In this document: positions 10,431-22,032 of the stretch, in pieces
Layout of the letters: each line of letters starts with the position of its first letter
Position numbering within the stretch: the first letter of the stretch is position 1
Source of the DNA: Manihot esculenta
Lineage: Eukaryota; Streptophyta; Magnoliopsida; Malpighiales; Euphorbiaceae
Assembly (NCBI RefSeq): GCF_001659605.2
Contig: NC_035170.2
Span: forward strand, 13,496,502 to 13,560,501
Length of the DNA: 64,000 bases
Direction of reading: 5' to 3'
The notes under the pieces: model-generated
The model's database searches: none
Seen by the model: the letters and a program-made list of their open reading frames with translations, nothing else
Told to the model about the DNA's origin: nothing
Program-made: the position numbers and the translations under genes

Positions 10431-12136
10431 TCCGGCCGCCGAACCCCATGTTCGGCCGCCGAACTTGCATGAGTTTTGGAGTCACTTTAGGCTTCCGAAG
10501 GTGGTCTGGCCAGCCCCTATATAAGGGCTCCATGGCCGAAACGGGCGAGTTTTCTCCCCATTTTCGGCCAACGGTGAGTCCATGCTCTCTCATGGTTGTT
10601 TTTGATGATTTTTCCTCCAATCTTTCAAGTTTTAACAAGTGTTTTCTTGGCTTTTAAAGATTTGTGAACTTTGAGCAAGTTTTAGAGTTTGGAGACCCAA
10701 GGAGCTAGATCTCCCCCATCTCCGAGTTGGATCGCCTCTCCTCTCGATCTTCAAGAGGTAAGGGTAGATTCTTAGCTCATTTCATGTTTTAAACGAGTTT
10801 TATGAAAGTTTATGGGGTAGAAATGCATGTTTAGGTTAACATTGAGTTTTTGGTTAATGTTGAGTATATGGACAATGTATGTTGTATATGTATGTTTGAT
10901 GTGTTTTAGTTGGGGTTTAGGCTAGTTTGAGACCCCTTTTTGCTTATGGAGGTATGTATGCATGTTTTGGAAGTGTTGGTTTTGAGTTGGAATGGTTTGG
11001 GAGGCAAATGTGCATTGTGGAGGCTGAGTTCTGCCCTTTGGAAGAACTCAGGTTCGGCAGCCAAAGGGACTTTCGGCCGCCGAACCTGCCTGTGGAGGCC
11101 AGCCTTTGGCTGCCGAACCCTGCCCCCGAAAGTGGACTTTCGGCTCTGGAAGGGAGTTTCGGCCGCCGAAGGTGCCGCCGAACATGCATGAGTTTCGTCT
11201 CTGGAAGGAACCTTCGGCCGCCGAAAGTGCCGCCGAAGGTGCATGACTTTCGGCTTTGGAGGGACTTTCGGCCGCCGAACCTGCCGCCGAAAGTGCCCTG
11301 TTCAGCCTTTCTTTGCATGTTTTCTATGATTGTTTTAAGGTGTTTTAGGGGGTTTTGGGGAATATTTTAGAGTCACGTTCTTATATGTTTGGTCCCTTAT
11401 TTGAGCCAACCTGTGTAGGTTCGGACTTGAGGAACCGAGGACCCCAGCAGTGAGTTAGCTGCTTCAGTGTCTTTCAGAGCTAGCCTGAGGTGAGTAGAAT
11501 AACTCTTATACTTCAAGGTAAACAAATCAGTTTTGAGCATGTTCATGCATCACGAATGCCATGAGATATATTAGGTTGTTTGCATTAGAATTCACGAATA
11601 TGTTGCATTGCATAATATGATGTTGATGCGGATGAACATTGAATGATCCATTAGCCCTCGTATGCTATGACATGATATAATGATGATATGATATGGAAGT
11701 CCAGATGTGCCTGCACTACACCCCTGGCACTATGTAAGAGAAAGTTCGGGTGTGGCCTGCACTATGCCCCTGGCACGATTGGATATGTATGATATGATAT
11801 GGAAGTCCAGGTGTGCCTGCACTACACCCCTGGCATGATTAGACTGTGTAGAGGGCTAAATGGTGACAAGTTCATCCTTGATGTGATTTGGTTGTGATGT
11901 GATGCATTCCATGAAAGCATGAATTTTAAATATAATGTTTTATTATTCTGCTCACTGGGCTCCAGTAGCTCACCCCACTCCCTTCATCCCCCAGATTTGC
12001 AGGTACGGGCTAGTCTAGGAAGTCAGCAGGATTAGAAGTCATGTTTTATGTAATAGCTAGTTGTGGACATGAACATGATGTAATGTAAAGCATAGTACAG
12101 TAATGTAATGTAATGATGTCTATTGAGGTTTATAGT
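10431..12136 (+). repeat. 5'-truncated Tekay-type LTR (LTR2), left part
   Basis: It aligns with the D LTRs from inside the upstream GCC-rich array onward; roughly the first 250 bp (TGTAATACCCGG...) are missing. It has a TATA box (CTATATAAGG, about 10521), a leader splice-donor-like AAGAGGTAAGG (about 10756), a dense GCCGCC array (11050-11300) and a minisatellite (11697-11845). It is split at 12136 by element A and continues at 21690. The long frames here on both strands are a by-product of the GC-rich repeats. Confidence 0.85.
12132..12136. other. Target-site duplication of element A, left copy (ATAGT)
   Basis: ATAGT directly precedes the TG of the left LTR and is repeated at 21690-21694 directly after the CA of the right LTR. 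Confidence 0.95.
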
Positions 12137-14262
12137 TGTAACAGCCCGAAAACCGAACTGCTACCGGTACTAGGATCCAGATCGACTTAAGGTCGCCGGG
12201 ACCCGTAGTAAGCCTACTGTACTGTCTGTGTACCTGTGAACTCCCATACATGATCATACATTTTATGTCAACTCATTAAAACTTTTCTTTCCTCCAAGGC
12301 TTAACCTGTGCATGCACTCTTTTTGGTCTATCAACTCATAATGGTAAGCCTGGTTTTCTCATAGTCAGTAACAATAAAAGAAACATACATAAACTGATCA
12401 TGTGACTACAACAAGGGATTACAACTCTTATAAGTCAAGCACAAAGCTACACACTATACATTATCTCTTTACATGTACATGTCCACACTAGCTATTACAT
12501 AATTCTTCTTCTTGCAAACCCTGCTGGACTCCCTCTGGACTCTGAACCTGCAAACCTGGGGGATAGGGGAGAGGGATGAGCTATACAAGCCCAATGAGCA
12601 GAACGATATAAACCATAAGTTGAAAACATGATCTCATGGAATGCACTACATCACATCATCTCAGGGATCAGACATGACCACCAACAATCCCACTCAAAGG
12701 ATGCCTGGCCTAGCCAGGTCTTACAACCTTAATCTGCCTAGCCTGGCCAGGTCTTACCACTCTGCCTGCCTGGCCCAGCCAGGTCTTACTATCTCTGCTG
12801 CCTGATCTAGTCAGGTCTTACCTACAGATGGCTGCCTGGCCCGGCCAGGTCTTATAACAGAGTTTGGGCTATTGGAGTCGCCTTGGTCTATCCACAGCCT
12901 CATACACATCGTATTATGCAATGCGTCAACTTCGTGAAACTAATGCAAATACCCTACTATACTCTTATGATGCATGACATATGCTCAAAGCAGTTTAGTT
13001 CTGAAAAGAAAAGTTCCACTCACCTCTGGCTGACTCTGTACTAACTCTGCAGGTTCTGAAACAGTGCTCACTGCTGCTCTCTGGGGTTCCTCTGGTCCGT
13101 ACCTACACAGGTGGACACAAATGAGGGACCAAACTAACTTACGAACATCTCTACGAAACTCCCCAAAAACCCTCTAAACGATCCTAAAAAAATCACAGAA
13201 AACATGCAAAAGAAAGCTGGACAGGGCACTTTCGGCGGCAGGTTCGGCGGCCGAAACCCCTCTCCAGAGACGAAACTCATGCATGTTCGGCGGCACCTTC
13301 GGCAGCCGAAAGTCTCGTCCAGAGACGAAACTCAACCTTCGACGGCACTTTCGGCGGCCGAACCTTGCCTCCAGAGACGAAAGTCCCAAGTTTCGGGGGC
13401 AAGCTTTGGCAGCCGAAACTGCCTCCACAAGGGGTTCGGCGGCCGAACATTCCTTCGGCGGCCGAATCTGGTTTTGCCCGCTGGGCAGCTCTGTTTCATG
13501 CAAACCTTTCCCCCAAACTTACCTAACATGCATATCAATTACTCCCAACTAGCACATACCATAAAACATGCATAAAGAGGTCCAAAACTAGCCTAAAACC
13601 TCAAACAAACACATCAAACACCACTTCACATGCTTGAACATGCTTGAACATAAACATCTCCCAAAAACCTCACCTAAACCTAATCATGCATACTACCCAT
13701 CAAACTTCCATAAAACCTTTAAAAACCATCAAAGAAGTTCAGGATCCACCCTTACCTCCTTAAGAACTTGAGGATGAGTGATCCTAACGTGGAGATATGA
13801 AGAAAACCTCTTCTAAAGCTCCAAACTTCCAAATTGGCTAGTTTTGCTCAAAACCTTCAAAGCACACCAAGACTTGTAAAACTCTTGAAAGATTTGGTGA
13901 AAAACATGAAAGTCAACTTGGGAGAGGCTGGAACTCACCTCTGGCTGCAAGTGGAGGAGAAATATCCTCCTTCCACCGACCTTTGGCCCTTAAATAGGTG
14001 GCTGGCCAGACCACCTTCGGCAGCCGAACGTGAATCCGAAACCATGCAATGTTCGGCGGCCGAAAGTGACCTTCGTCGGCCGAACCTTTGCATTTTCCCT
14101 TATTGCTTTTTAGTCAAAACTCATTTCCTTTAACACGTGAAACCATTCAAAACTCTTAAAACACACATGAAAATATATGTCTTACCCTTCTCGAGGATTC
14201 CGACACCCGAGATTCTACCAGACGACAGGAATTCCGAGGCCGGACTCGAGCCGGGTATTACA
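12137..14262 (-). repeat. Element A 3' LTR (2126 bp)
   Basis: It runs TGTAACAGCCCG to GGGTATTACA. It pairs with 19528-21689 almost base for base. Differences include an extra AAACATG-type repeat and an extra GGCGGCCGAAAGTGACCTTC unit in the right-hand LTR. Confidence 0.95.
12711..12862. repeat. LTR minisatellite, CCTGGCC..GCCAGG type
   Basis: Five imperfect units of about 30 bp, each with GCCTGGCCNNGCCAGGTCTTA or a decayed form. The CCTGG/CCAGG halves form an inverted repeat in each unit. The same array is in the other LTR at 20092-20244. Confidence 0.9.
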
Positions 14263-14276
14263 TTCTCCCCCCCTTA
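14263..14276 (-). promoter_or_regulatory. Element A polypurine tract
   Basis: On the minus strand this reads CTTAAGGGGGGGAGAA directly before the 3' LTR TG. It would prime plus-strand DNA synthesis. Element D has the same tract at about 40071-40084. Confidence 0.85.
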
Positions 14277-14354
14277 AGAACATTCGTCCCCGAATGGTCC
14301 TCACACAACTAAACACATAAACACATAGAAAAGGGGAAAACTAGCTAACTAACC

Positions 14355-17300
14355 TCAAAACAGATATGGGTATTGCTGGAGCATGGACTCCCGTGTCTCC
14401 CAGGTGCACTCTTCTAGGTTGTGGTGGTTCCACAGGACTTTCACCATTGGTATCTCCTTGTTTCTCAGCTTTCGAATCTGGGTGTCAATGATCCGCACTG
14501 GCTGCTCGACATAGGTGAGATCGCTTAAGATTTCCACCTCAGGCTCACTAAGAACCTTCTCTGGATCTGACACAAACTTTCTCAACATAGAAACATGAAA
14601 TATCGGGTGAACTCGTTCCATCGATGCAGGTAAATCCAGCTTATACGACATAGGCCCGATCTTCTGCAAGATTTCAAAGGGACCTATGTACCGTGGAGCT
14701 AATTTACCTTTCTTTCCAAAGCGAACCACTCCTTTCATTGGAGACACTTTCAGCAATACCATATCCCCCTCCTGGAACTCTAACTGCTTCCTACGGATGT
14801 CTGCATAGCTTTTCTGCCTGCTTACAGCTGTTCTGATCCTCTCTCTGATCATAGGCACTAACTTGCTGGTAATCTCAACTAACTCTAGCCCTGCAAGAGC
14901 CTTCTCTCCTACCTCTTCCCAGCACACAGGTGTTCTGCACTTCCTTCCATACAGAGCTTCATAAGGGGCCATCCCTATGCTAGCATGATGGCTGTTGTTG
15001 TAGGCAAACTCCACCAGAGGTAGATGCTGCCTCCAAGAACCGCCAAAGTCTAACACACACATTCTCAGCATATCTTCTATGGTCTGGATGGTCCTCTCTG
15101 ACTGACCGTCTGTCTGTGGATGGAAAGCAGTGCTGAAATCCAATCTTGTGCCCATAGCAGCTTGCAGACTCCGCCAAAACCTGGAAGTGAACTGCGGTCC
15201 TCTATCTGATACTATCGACACTGGAACTCCATGCAGCTTGACTATCTCTTCTACATAGACCTGCGCTAACTTGTCCACAGAATAGTTGCTCCTGACTGGA
15301 ATGAAGTGAGCAGATTTCGTCAGTCTGTCCACAATCACCCATATGGAGTCTAGCCTGTTGGACGTCGCCGGTAACCCCACTACAAAATCCATAGCTATGT
15401 TCTCCCATTTCCACTCTGGAATCGGTAGTGGGTTAAGCATTCCAGCCGGCTTCTGGTGTTCTAACTTCACCCTTTGACATGTCTCGCAGGCTGACACAAA
15501 CTGTGCCACTTCCCTCTTCATCGCTGGCCACCAATACACCCTTCTCAGGTCTTGATACATCTTGGTGGCTCCAGGCTGAACGCTATACCTCGCACTATGA
15601 GCTTTCCTCATAATGTCTTCCTTCAAACTGCTATCATCTGGTACACATAATCTCTTACCGTGACGAAGAATTCCCTCACTGTCAAATCTGAACTCTGCAC
15701 TGTTGCCAGACTGCACAGTCCTGGCAATCTTCACTAACTCAGGATCTTCGTGCTGTTTCAGAGCCACTTGCTCTAGAAACACTGGTGTAACTCTCATCTG
15801 TGCAATCAAAGCACCTGTACCAGATAACTGCAACTGTAGCCCTTCATCCATGAGTCTGTAAAAGTCCTTCACCACCGGTCTTCTCTCTACTGCAATGTGG
15901 GATAAACTGCCAAGTGACTTCCGGCTTAAGGCATCAGCTACAACATTAGCCTTACCCGGATGATACTGGATCGTACAATCGTAATCACTGAGCAATTCTA
16001 CCCACCGTCTCTGCCTCAAGTTTAACTCTCTCTGACTCAAGATGTGCTGCAGGCTCTTATGATCCGTATAGATCTCACACTTTACCCCATAGAGGTAATG
16101 CCTCCACATCTTAAGTGCAAAGATAACAGCTGCCATCTCAAGATCGTGTGTCGGATAGTTCAGCTCGTGTTTCTTTAGCTGTCTAGAAGCATACGCTATC
16201 ACTCTGTCATTCTGCATTAACACACAACCTAATCCCACTCGGGATGCATCACAGAACACTGTGAAATCATCATCACTGATCGGCAGAGCTAACACCGGTG
16301 CTGAAGTCAACCGTCTCTTCAACTCTTCAAAACTCTCATCACAATCCTCTGACCAAACGAACTTCTGATTCTTCCTAGTCAGTCTGGTCATAGGAGCAAC
16401 TATCTTCGAAAAGTCCTGAACGAACCTCCGATAGTAGCCTGCCAAACCCAGAAAACTCTTGATCTCTGTCACTGTCGTGGGTGTAGGCCAATTGGCTACT
16501 GCCTCTACCTTCTTGGGATCTACTGTTATTCCTTCCTCTGATACTACATGACCCAAAAAGGCAATGCTCCTTAGCCAGAACTCGCACTTGGAGAACTTGG
16601 CATACAAGCCATGCTCTCTCAACGTTTGCAAAACTACCCTCAGATGCTGGGCATGCTCCTCCGCATTCCTGGAGTACACCAAGATATCATCTATAAAGAC
16701 AATCACAAAACGATCCAAGTACTCCCTGAAAACCCTGTTCATGAGATCCATGAATGCTGCAGGGGCATTAGTCAACCCGAACGGCATCACTAGGAACTCA
16801 TAATGCCCATATCTGGTTCGGAAAGCAGTCTTGGATACATCTCCTTCCCTGATCTTCAACTGGTGGTATCCGGATCTCAGATCTATCTTAGAAAAACAAC
16901 CTGCTTCTGTCAGTTGGTCGAATAGATCATCGATCCTGGGTAAAGGATACTTGTTTTTGATAGTGACTTTGTTCAACTGTCTGTAGTCGACACAAAGTCT
17001 AAGTGGTCCATCCTTCTTTTTGACAAATAATACTGGAGCACCCCAAGGGGAGGTACTCGGGCGGATGAAACCTTTTGCTACCAAATCCTGTAACTGTTCT
17101 TTCAACTCTCTCAACTCTGTTGGCGCCATCCTGTAGGGAGGAATAGAGATCGGTCTGGCACCGGGCATCAACTCTATCTCAAACTCTATTTCCCTATCAG
17201 GTGGTAGTCCTGGAAGCTCTTCAGGAAACACATCTGGGAATTCTCTAACAACTGGTACTGAGGATGGTTCCCTAACCTGACTGTCTAGCTCTCTCACATA

Positions 17301-17750
17301 AGCTAGGAACCCCTGACACCCCTTCCGCAACATCCTATGAGCCTGGAGGGCTGATATCAAACCCCTAGGTGTCCCTCTCTTGTCTCCTCTGAAGACACAC
17401 TCTGACCCATCCTGGTCTCTGAGACTCACTACCTTGTCCCTGCAGTGCAAGGTAGCACTATAGGTAGATAACCAATCCATCCCTAGAATGACATCAAAAT
17501 CTGTCAACTCTAGAACCACAAGGTCAGCTGGAAAGCATCTATCCTCTATAAACACTGGACTCAACTGACAGACTGACTCTGCCAATGATGGGTCACATCT
17601 AGGTCCACTGACCCAGAGAGGACACTCTAACTCGGATACAATCAACCCCAATCTCTCTGCGGCTCTAGAAGAAATGAAAGAGTGAGAAGCACCGGGGTCC
17701 ATCAAAGCATACACCTCGGAACACCCAATGATGAGAGTACCTGACACCAC
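14355..17750 (-). CDS. pol: Element A pol: protease, RT, RNase H, integrase, chromodomain-like tail
   Basis: A polyprotein of 1131 residues counted from the first Met; the same frame continues upstream into gag past one TAG. Domains: aspartic protease with MDPGASHSF (residues 17-25); reverse transcriptase (about 190-400) with VDYRQLNK and the catalytic FIDDIL (about 353); RNase H (about 490-620) with FCDAS and YTDHKSL; integrase (about 690-960) with the DDE motif in MDFVVG, SDRGPQF and DGQSER; C-terminal chromodomain-like block ([17 protein letters not shown]). One oddity: the integrase zinc finger reads [11 protein letters not shown] where D has SVHPG, so the second His of HHCC is Gln. Otherwise full length. 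It would copy element RNA into DNA and insert it. Confidence 0.93.
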   Translation of the reverse strand: MVSGTLIIGCSEVYALMDPGASHSFISSRAAERLGLIVSELECPLWVSGPRCDPSLAESVCQLSPVFIEDRCFPADLVVLELTDFDVILGMDWLSTYSATLHCRDKVVSLRDQDGSECVFRGDKRGTPRGLISALQAHRMLRKGCQGFLAYVRELDSQVREPSSVPVVREFPDVFPEELPGLPPDREIEFEIELMPGARPISIPPYRMAPTELRELKEQLQDLVAKGFIRPSTSPWGAPVLFVKKKDGPLRLCVDYRQLNKVTIKNKYPLPRIDDLFDQLTEAGCFSKIDLRSGYHQLKIREGDVSKTAFRTRYGHYEFLVMPFGLTNAPAAFMDLMNRVFREYLDRFVIVFIDDILVYSRNAEEHAQHLRVVLQTLREHGLYAKFSKCEFWLRSIAFLGHVVSEEGITVDPKKVEAVANWPTPTTVTEIKSFLGLAGYYRRFVQDFSKIVAPMTRLTRKNQKFVWSEDCDESFEELKRRLTSAPVLALPISDDDFTVFCDASRVGLGCVLMQNDRVIAYASRQLKKHELNYPTHDLEMAAVIFALKMWRHYLYGVKCEIYTDHKSLQHILSQRELNLRQRRWVELLSDYDCTIQYHPGKANVVADALSRKSLGSLSHIAVERRPVVKDFYRLMDEGLQLQLSGTGALIAQMRVTPVFLEQVALKQHEDPELVKIARTVQSGNSAEFRFDSEGILRHGKRLCVPDDSSLKEDIMRKAHSARYSVQPGATKMYQDLRRVYWWPAMKREVAQFVSACETCQRVKLEHQKPAGMLNPLPIPEWKWENIAMDFVVGLPATSNRLDSIWVIVDRLTKSAHFIPVRSNYSVDKLAQVYVEEIVKLHGVPVSIVSDRGPQFTSRFWRSLQAAMGTRLDFSTAFHPQTDGQSERTIQTIEDMLRMCVLDFGGSWRQHLPLVEFAYNNSHHASIGMAPYEALYGRKCRTPVCWEEVGEKALAGLELVEITSKLVPMIRERIRTAVSRQKSYADIRRKQLEFQEGDMVLLKVSPMKGVVRFGKKGKLAPRYIGPFEILQKIGPMSYKLDLPASMERVHPIFHVSMLRKFVSDPEKVLSEPEVEILSDLTYVEQPVRIIDTQIRKLRNKEIPMVKVLWNHHNLEECTWETRESMLQQYPYLF

Positions 17751-17771
17751 TGTGTTCGAAGTGTCTGCCTC

Positions 17772-19307
17772 CTATTGCGTCATGGTGAAAATCCGTGCTG
17801 GAGCTGACGGACCTGCACCTCGGGAACCCATCCCTGATGAAGAGGCCGCCCCTCTTCCTCTACCTCTGCCACTGCTTGGTGGACGGGCTGAAGCTACTGA
17901 CTGTACGACACTACCTGAGGTCATCTGCTGGGATGGTGCAACCAAAGTCGCCTGAGGACATTCCCGTGCATAATGTCCCTCCTGCCCACATCTATAGCAG
18001 GCTGTAGATCCCAACAAACAAGCTCCTCTGTGCGGTCTCCCACACCTCGTGCAAACTGGAAGATCTGTGCCAGAGCTGGAGCTGCTACTCATTCCCAGAC
18101 CCGTCTTAATCCTGTTCCAGAACTTGCCTCTCTTTCCTCTAAATTTCTCCCATCTCTTCTTGCTCGCACTTGCCGTACTCTGCGAGGAGGAACCTGGTTT
18201 AGCACCAGAAGACTGTGCCTTTAATTGCTTGACTACACCCTGACTTATGGCACTGGCCTCCATCTTTCTAGCAGCATCCACAATGGAGTGGAAACTCTCC
18301 TTCTCCGCGTGGAGAATCAAGGAGAAATACCTGGGATGAAGCCTCGTGGCATATCTCTTTGCCTTCTTCTGATCCGTATCATACGCCTGACCCACGTATG
18401 GTAACAATTCCAGGAACTTATCTGTATACTCATCAACGCTCATCTCCTCCGTCTGTCTCAACTGCTCAAACTCCACAACCTTTAGCTCCCTAGAACTGTC
18501 AGGGAAAGCCCACCCAGCAAATTCGTTGGCAAACTCTTCCCATGTCATACTGTCTATTCTGGGGTCCACATAGTTCTTGAACCATTCTCTGGCTTTCTTG
18601 CATTTTAATGTGAACCCTGCCATCTCAATGGCCCTGCTCTCATCTGCTCCCAACTCACTTTTTATCATTCTGACTGCACTGAGATACTCAAAGGGATCAT
18701 CTCCCGTATTGAATTTAGGAGCATCCAACTTTAAGTACTCCGTCATCTTCACCTTTGTTCCCCCTGAAGAACTGGGTTGTGCTTCAACAACAGGGGCTAC
18801 TGGTTCAGGTGGTGGTGGTAGAAGTACTGGTTCTCTGGCTTCAGGCGATGCTGAACTTGGATAAAAAGGTGGGGGTGGATACATGTGATATGGTGGATAA
18901 AAGGAAGGATAGGGCATATATGGCATGTAGGGTGGATATGGGGCAAAGCTGGAGTAATCCGATGTGCCTCCCATCGGATCCCCTGGGCCCTGTGGAAAGG
19001 GTGGATAGCCAAACCCCGAGGCCTGTACGCCTCCCTGGGACTCCCCCATACCTTCTTCTGACCTGCCTATACCCATACTTCCATCTCTACTCTGAGCCTC
19101 CTCCATAGCAACTCTCTCTTCTTCTGATCTTCCCCCTCTACCTATTTCTCTTCTGCTCTCGTCAGAAGACCTTCGAGGGTCTCTTGACGTTCCCTCCCTG
19201 CTTGACCTGTGAGTCCTTGCCCTTGGCAATGCAGGAGGACGAGCAGCTGTACCCTCACTTTCAGGTGGGACTCCAGTCAATCTCGCGGATCGACGAGTTC
19301 CTCGCAT
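17772..19307 (-). CDS. gag: Element A gag
   Basis: Structural protein of 511 residues. The start is set at the ATG of MRGTRRSARLTGVPP (19307) because that Met and sequence recur in D (34979); upstream residues of the longer frame do not. It has an Arg-rich N-terminus, a Tyr/Pro-rich low-complexity stretch (about 130-185), the retrotransposon-gag capsid core (GFTLKCKKAREWFKNYV, EFANEFAGWAFPDSS), and two Cys-rich knuckles: CTRCGRPHRGAC and CYRCGQEGHYARECP, the second a full CCHC. It ends TMTQ-TAG; the frame after TAG runs straight into protease. D and C have CAG at this codon, so the stop is probably a mutation, though read-through cannot be excluded. Confidence 0.9.
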   Translation of the reverse strand: MRGTRRSARLTGVPPESEGTAARPPALPRARTHRSSREGTSRDPRRSSDESRREIGRGGRSEEERVAMEEAQSRDGSMGIGRSEEGMGESQGGVQASGFGYPPFPQGPGDPMGGTSDYSSFAPYPPYMPYMPYPSFYPPYHMYPPPPFYPSSASPEAREPVLLPPPPEPVAPVVEAQPSSSGGTKVKMTEYLKLDAPKFNTGDDPFEYLSAVRMIKSELGADESRAIEMAGFTLKCKKAREWFKNYVDPRIDSMTWEEFANEFAGWAFPDSSRELKVVEFEQLRQTEEMSVDEYTDKFLELLPYVGQAYDTDQKKAKRYATRLHPRYFSLILHAEKESFHSIVDAARKMEASAISQGVVKQLKAQSSGAKPGSSSQSTASASKKRWEKFRGKRGKFWNRIKTGLGMSSSSSSGTDLPVCTRCGRPHRGACLLGSTACYRCGQEGHYARECPQATLVAPSQQMTSGSVVQSVASARPPSSGRGRGRGAASSSGMGSRGAGPSAPARIFTMTQ

Positions 19308-19506
19308 CTTAACTCTCTCTGGAACACAACATATAACAGAGCACATAAGCAACACATAGAGGACAACAACACATGCATCATGGCATTGCACATCATCAGC
19401 AGATAGACAGGACTAACATCCGATCCTAGTGGACATGTTTTCCTATTGTGCTTGACCCACTAAACCTCTATGAGCCCAACTCTAGCTATAGGTCCGACCA
19501 TGTGAA

Positions 19507-19524
19507 CCTAGGGCTCTGATACCA
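19507..19524 (-). promoter_or_regulatory. Element A primer-binding site (initiator tRNA-Met)
   Basis: On the minus strand this reads TGGTATCAGAGCCCTAGG, three bases after the 5' LTR. TGGTATCAGAGC is the standard match to the 3' end of plant initiator Met tRNA. Confidence 0.92.
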
Positions 19525-19527
19525 ATC

Positions 19528-21689
19528 TGTAACAGCCCGAAAACCGAACTGCTACCGGCACTAGGATCCAGATCGACTTAAGGTCGCCGGGACCCATAGT
19601 AAGCCTACTATACTGTCTGTGTACCTGTGAACTCCCATACATGATCATACATTTTATGTCAACTCATTAAAACTTTTCTTTCCTCCAAGGCTTAACCTGT
19701 GCATGCACTCTTTTTGGTCTATCAACTCATAATGGTAAGCCTAGTTTTCTCATAGTCAGTAACAATAAAATAAACATACATAAACTGATCATGTGACTAC
19801 AACAAGGGATTACAACTCTTATAAGTCAAGCACAAAGCTACACACTATACATTATCTCTTTACATGTACATGTCCACACTAGATATTACATAATTCTTCT
19901 TCTTGCAAACCCTGCTGGACTCCCTCTGGACTCTGAACCTGCAAACCTGGGGGATAGGGGAGAGGGATGAGCTATACAAGCCCAATGAGCAGAACGATAT
20001 AAACCATAAGTTGAAAACATGATCTCATGGAATGCACTACATCACATCATCTCAGGGATCAGACATGACCACCAACAATCCCACTCAAAGGATGCCTGGC
20101 CTAGCCAGGTCTTACAACCTTAATCTGCCTGGCCTGGCCAGGTCTTACCACTCTGCCTGCCTGGCCCAGCCAGGTCTTACTATCTCTGCTGCCTGATCTA
20201 GTCAGGTCTTACCTACAGATGGCTGCCTGGCCCGGCCAGGTCTTATAACAGAGTTTGGGCTATTGGAGTCGCCTTGGTCTATCCACAGCCTCATACACAT
20301 CGTATTATGCAATGCGTCAACTTCGTGAAACTAATGCAAATACCCTACTATACTCTTATGATGCATGACATATGCTCAAAGCAGTTTAGTTCTGAAAAGA
20401 GAAGTTCCACTCACCTCTGGCTAACTCTGTACTAACTCTGCAGGTTCTGAAACAGTGCTCACTGCTGCTCTCTGGGGTTCCTCTGGTCCGTACCTACACA
20501 GGTGGACGCAAATGAGGGACCAAACTAACTTACGAACATCTCTACGAAACTCCCCAAAAACCCTCTAAATGATCCTCAAACAATCACAGAAAACATGCAA
20601 AAGAAAGCTGGACAGGGCACTTTCGGCGGTAGGTTCGGCGGCCGAAATCCCTCTCCAGAGACGAAACTCATGCATGTTCGGCGGCACCTTCGGCAGCCGA
20701 AAGTCTCGTCCAAAGACGAAACTCAACCTTTGGCAGCACTTTCGGCGGCCGAACCTTGCCTCCAGAGACGAAAGTCCCAAGTTTCGGGGGCAAGCTTTGG
20801 CAGCCGAAACTGCCTCCACAAGGGGTTCGGCGGCCGAACATTCCATCGGCGGCCGAACCTGGTTTTGCCCGCTGGGCAGAACCTTGCTCTGTTTCATGCA
20901 AACCTTTCCCCCAAACTTACCTAACATGCATATCAATTACTCCCAACTAGCACATACCATAAAACATGCATAAAGAGGTCCAAAACTAGCCTAAAACCTC
21001 AAACAAACACATCAAACACCACTTCACATGCTTGAACATGCTTGAACATAAACATCTCCCAAAAACCTCACCTAAACCTAATCATGCATACTACCCATCA
21101 AACTTCCATAAAACCTTTAAAAACCATCAAAGAAGTTCAGGATCCACCCTTACCTCCTTAAGAACTTGAGGTTGAGTGATCCTAACGTGGAGATATGAAG
21201 AAAACCTCTTCTAAAGCTCCAAACTTCCAAATTGGCTAGTTTTGCTCAAAACCTTCAAAACACACCAAGACTTGTAAAACTCTTGAAAGATTTGGTGAAA
21301 AACATGAAAAACATGAAAGTCAACTTGGGAGAGGCTGGAACTCACCTCTGGCTGCAAGTGGAGGAGAAATATCCTCCTTCCACCGACCTTTGGCCCTTAA
21401 ATAGGTGGCTGGCCAGACCACCTTCGGCAGCCGAGCGTGAATCCGAAACCATGCAATGTTCGGCGGCCGAAAGTGACCTTCGGCGGCCGAAAGTGACCTT
21501 CGGCGGCCGAACCTTTGCATTTTCCCTTATTGTTTTTCAGTCAAAACTCATTTCCTTTAACACGTGAAACCATTCAAAACTCTTAAAACACATATGAAAA
21601 CATATGTCTTACCCTTCTCGAGGATTCCGACACCCGAGATTCCACCAGACGACAGGAATTCCGAGGCCGGACTCGAGCCGGGTATTACA
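19528..21689 (-). repeat. Element A 5' LTR (2162 bp)
   Basis: Promoter LTR of A. Read on the minus strand, it has GCC-rich inverted repeats in U3 (21420-21510), a TATA-like CTATTTAAGG (about 21395-21404), a leader donor-like GGAGGTAAGG (21153), a second GCC-rich block (20610-20870) and the minisatellite (20092-20244). It ends TGTAACAGCCCG next to the primer-binding site. Confidence 0.95.
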
Positions 21690-22032
21690 ATAGTTGTGCT
21701 TGACTCTAGTATGTTGGTTAATCCCTTTGTATATGGTATATAAAATGTTTTATCATTGTTTATGTAAACCAAGCTTATTATATGTTATGTTACCCCATTG
21801 GAGTATTGATGAGGACTCCAGTGTGGGGTTGATGGTTATGCTTATGAGTTGTGCATGCACAGGTTAAGTTTGGTAAATGAATGTGAAAGTTCAAAAATTT
21901 TTATGTATATATTGACCATGTATGGGATTAAATAGGTATACAGGTTGTATGTAAGGCTTGTTACGGGTCCTGGCGGCCTTAAGCCGACCTGGATCCTAGC
22001 GCCGGTAGCGGTCCGATTTCCGGGTCGTTACA
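21690..22032 (+). repeat. LTR2, right part after element A
   Basis: It resumes LTR2 with ATAGTTGTGCTTGACTCTAG and ends CCGGGTCGTTACA, the standard family 3' terminus. No primer-binding site follows, so LTR2 is a solo or deletion remnant. Confidence 0.9.

Larger units (their letters stand above)
12137..21689 (-). mobile_element. Element A: nearly intact Tekay-like Ty3/gypsy retrotransposon
   Basis: It has two LTRs (12137-14262 and 19528-21689), a perfect 5-bp target duplication ATAGT, a primer-binding site complementary to initiator-Met tRNA, a polypurine tract and a gag-pol frame on the minus strand. The pol order PR-RT-RNase H-INT, a chromodomain-like tail and the iMet primer fit the Tekay/Del chromovirus group. 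The LTRs are nearly identical apart from a few short indels, so insertion is recent. A single TAG separates gag from pol in one continuous frame (19307 down to 14355). It sits in an older LTR (10431-12136 plus 21690-22032). Confidence 0.93.

Noticed and set aside
10906..11370. Overlapping frames of 83-147 residues on both strands
   Set aside because: They arise from the GC-rich TTCGGCCGCCGAA array, which lacks stops in several frames; the same artefact occurs at 13174-13575, 20565-20973, 44283-44624 and 63199-63570.
12711..12862. Repeat array that could be mistaken for a CRISPR
   Set aside because: Units are imperfect with no equal unique spacers, it lies within an LTR of a plant element, and no cas genes exist.
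16375..16803. Frames antisense to and overlapping element A pol
   Set aside because: Shadows of the conserved RT frame; the same shadows appear over D (37623-37860).
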